Assembly (NCBI GenBank): GCA_031551265.1
Contig: JAVBNU010000035.1
Location: 13,391 to 77,390 of the forward strand
Origin: JAVBNU01 sp031551265
GTDB taxonomy: Bacteria; Cyanobacteriota; Vampirovibrionia; Gastranaerophilales; Gastranaerophilaceae
Direction of reading: 5' to 3'
Length of the DNA stretch: 64,000 nt
Both the position numbers and the translations under genes were made by a program. Below are positions 63,041 through 64,000 of the stretch, piece after piece; position 1 is the first letter of the stretch, and each line of letters opens with the position of its first letter. The notes under the pieces are model-generated. The model had not been told where the DNA came from. It was given only the letters and a program-made list of their open reading frames with translations, and did not search any database.

Positions 63041-63346
63041 TTAGAATAATCCTAAAAAGCTGACTGTTTTGAACGTACCGTCAAGTATTTCTGCGCCTGT
63101 TGGTATTTTACGAGCAGCTTTTGGTGCTTCTTTGATTTCTTTTGCACCGTATTTTGGTGCGTACTCAGCAACTTGCATCTTTGTTTTTAGCATTGGCAAC
63201 GCTAACTTCGAATCGCTTTTTGCCTCGGGGTTCACAAGCGGCAAAGGTGCCACTGCCGAGGGCGCAAGACTACTTGTCTCACCCGGCATTGGTAACGGCG
63301 CAAATGACGCTGCAGGCAGCGGTAAACTTCCTATTGTTTCTGACAT
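63041..63346 (-). CDS. small Pro/Ala-rich protein of unknown function
   Basis: 101 residues, Pro/Ala/Leu-rich first half (LPLPAASFAPLPMPG), Lys-rich middle, hydrophobic end (FLGLF). No signal peptide or domain. A clear AAAAGGAG site supports it being a gene. It lies 95 bases before the aquaporin. Function unknown. Confidence 0.5.
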   Translation of the reverse strand: MSETIGSLPLPAASFAPLPMPGETSSLAPSAVAPLPLVNPEAKSDSKLALPMLKTKMQVAEYAPKYGAKEIKEAPKAARKIPTGAEILDGTFKTVSFLGLF

Positions 63347-63460
63347 ATTCCATCTCCTTTTTTTCTCAGAAAAGTATTACATAAATTCCATCTTTATATA
63401 TAAAAACAATCATGCTAAAAAAATTGCGCCCACCGCCTCGAAAAAATTTACATTTGTTAC

Positions 63461-63982
63461 ATGAATTTACTAGCAAATTTTTTTATGTTCGGTTTTAATG
63501 CAAGTATGAAAGTCTATTCAGTACAAAATTTTAATCTTTATAACAATCGCACTAAATCGCAAAACTGCGAACAAAGCCAAGCGCGATTAAATATGAACAC
63601 GTCAGGCAGTGTCGCTTTCAGCGGCACGCTGCACGAATCATACAAAAAAGACGGTTACCGTTTTAATCCTCAAAGAAAAATGATGTCGCACGAAACAACA
63701 TTTTTTCACGGGTTAGAAACTCTCAAAGGTGTTAAAGATTTTATAAATACAAATCTTAGCCGCAAGGATTCAATACGTATTTTTAACGCCGGCTGTTCAT
63801 CAGGCCAAGAGTCCTGGACATTGGCGATGTTGGTTAATGACATAGGCAAAAAACCCGAAATAACAGCTTTTGATGTTTCTCAAGAAATGATAGATTACGC
63901 ACAAAAAGGTGTCTACAATATTGACAGGCCATATGGAGACAATGCCTCAAAAGCAACGTATTTCTTTTCTTTTAGCGACTGA
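63461..63982 (+). CDS. CheR-like methyltransferase, cut short
   Basis: 173 residues (ATG at 63506 is another start). The N-terminal 50 residues are polar. FNPQRKMMSHETTFFHGLE and then IRIFNAGCSSGQESWTLAMLV (about 110-130) are the CheR SAM-binding pattern, followed by AFDVSQEMIDYAQ. The frame ends at a TGA at 63980, about halfway through a usual CheR domain. Truncation, frameshift or a sequencing error are all possible; the window ends 18 bases later. Confidence 0.6.
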   Translation: MNLLANFFMFGFNASMKVYSVQNFNLYNNRTKSQNCEQSQARLNMNTSGSVAFSGTLHESYKKDGYRFNPQRKMMSHETTFFHGLETLKGVKDFINTNLSRKDSIRIFNAGCSSGQESWTLAMLVNDIGKKPEITAFDVSQEMIDYAQKGVYNIDRPYGDNASKATYFFSFSD

Positions 63983-64000
63983 TACCTTTCTTTTTTCTGT

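Overview
The window looks like a low-GC genome of a gut-type, non-photosynthetic relative of Cyanobacteria (Gastranaerophilales/Melainabacteria). This is an inference. It rests on the cyanobacteria-like C-terminal half of GyrA, the order thrS-murC-murB-ddl-ftsQ, and several large lineage-type proteins. The window has two halves: an integrated temperate podovirus-like phage (from before position 1 to about 38.5 kb) and host chromosome (about 38.5-64 kb).

The prophage has two main gene arms diverging from a control region at 28.7-30.1 kb. The leftward arm (28.7 down to 1.6 kb) carries the late genes: a zinc-ribbon protein, small terminase, portal, scaffold, major capsid, tail adaptor and nozzle, internal virion proteins, a PAPS-reductase-like enzyme, a 2969-residue polyvalent protein (methylase, SNF2-type helicase, HExxH peptidase), tail fibres with collar and collagen-like domains, lysis genes and large terminase. 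Beyond it lie a second XRE regulator, a small exported nuclease-like protein and a membrane-anchored HD protein. The rightward arm (30.1-38.4 kb) starts with a ribbon-helix-helix regulator. It continues with a YqaJ exonuclease, an annealing-protein candidate, SSB, a DUF4373-type replication protein, a DnaC-like loader, a radical SAM enzyme, an excisionase-like protein and a tyrosine integrase. A strong terminator and the 5' part of a tRNA-Gly(GCC) gene follow, so the right junction is visible. The left junction lies outside the window.

The host half begins with a transglutaminase-like protein, a family-4 uracil-DNA glycosylase, gyrA, a LOG-family protein, dnaB and a large membrane protein. 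The thrS-murC-murB-ddl-ftsQ operon follows. After it come a secreted alpha/beta-hydrolase-like protein, an OadG-like subunit next to an ArsB/NhaD-type transporter, a DUF486 protein, an AlkA-like glycosylase, a secreted TPR protein, a 952-residue protein ending in a UbiB/ABC1-type kinase, an aquaporin, and a CheR-like methyltransferase that stops early.

The most notable items are the virion-type polyvalent protein, the tRNA-Gly cut at the integration point, shared operator-like sites in the phage switch, a GC-rich hairpin repeat inserted in frame in murB, and the membrane-domain/UbiB-kinase fusion.
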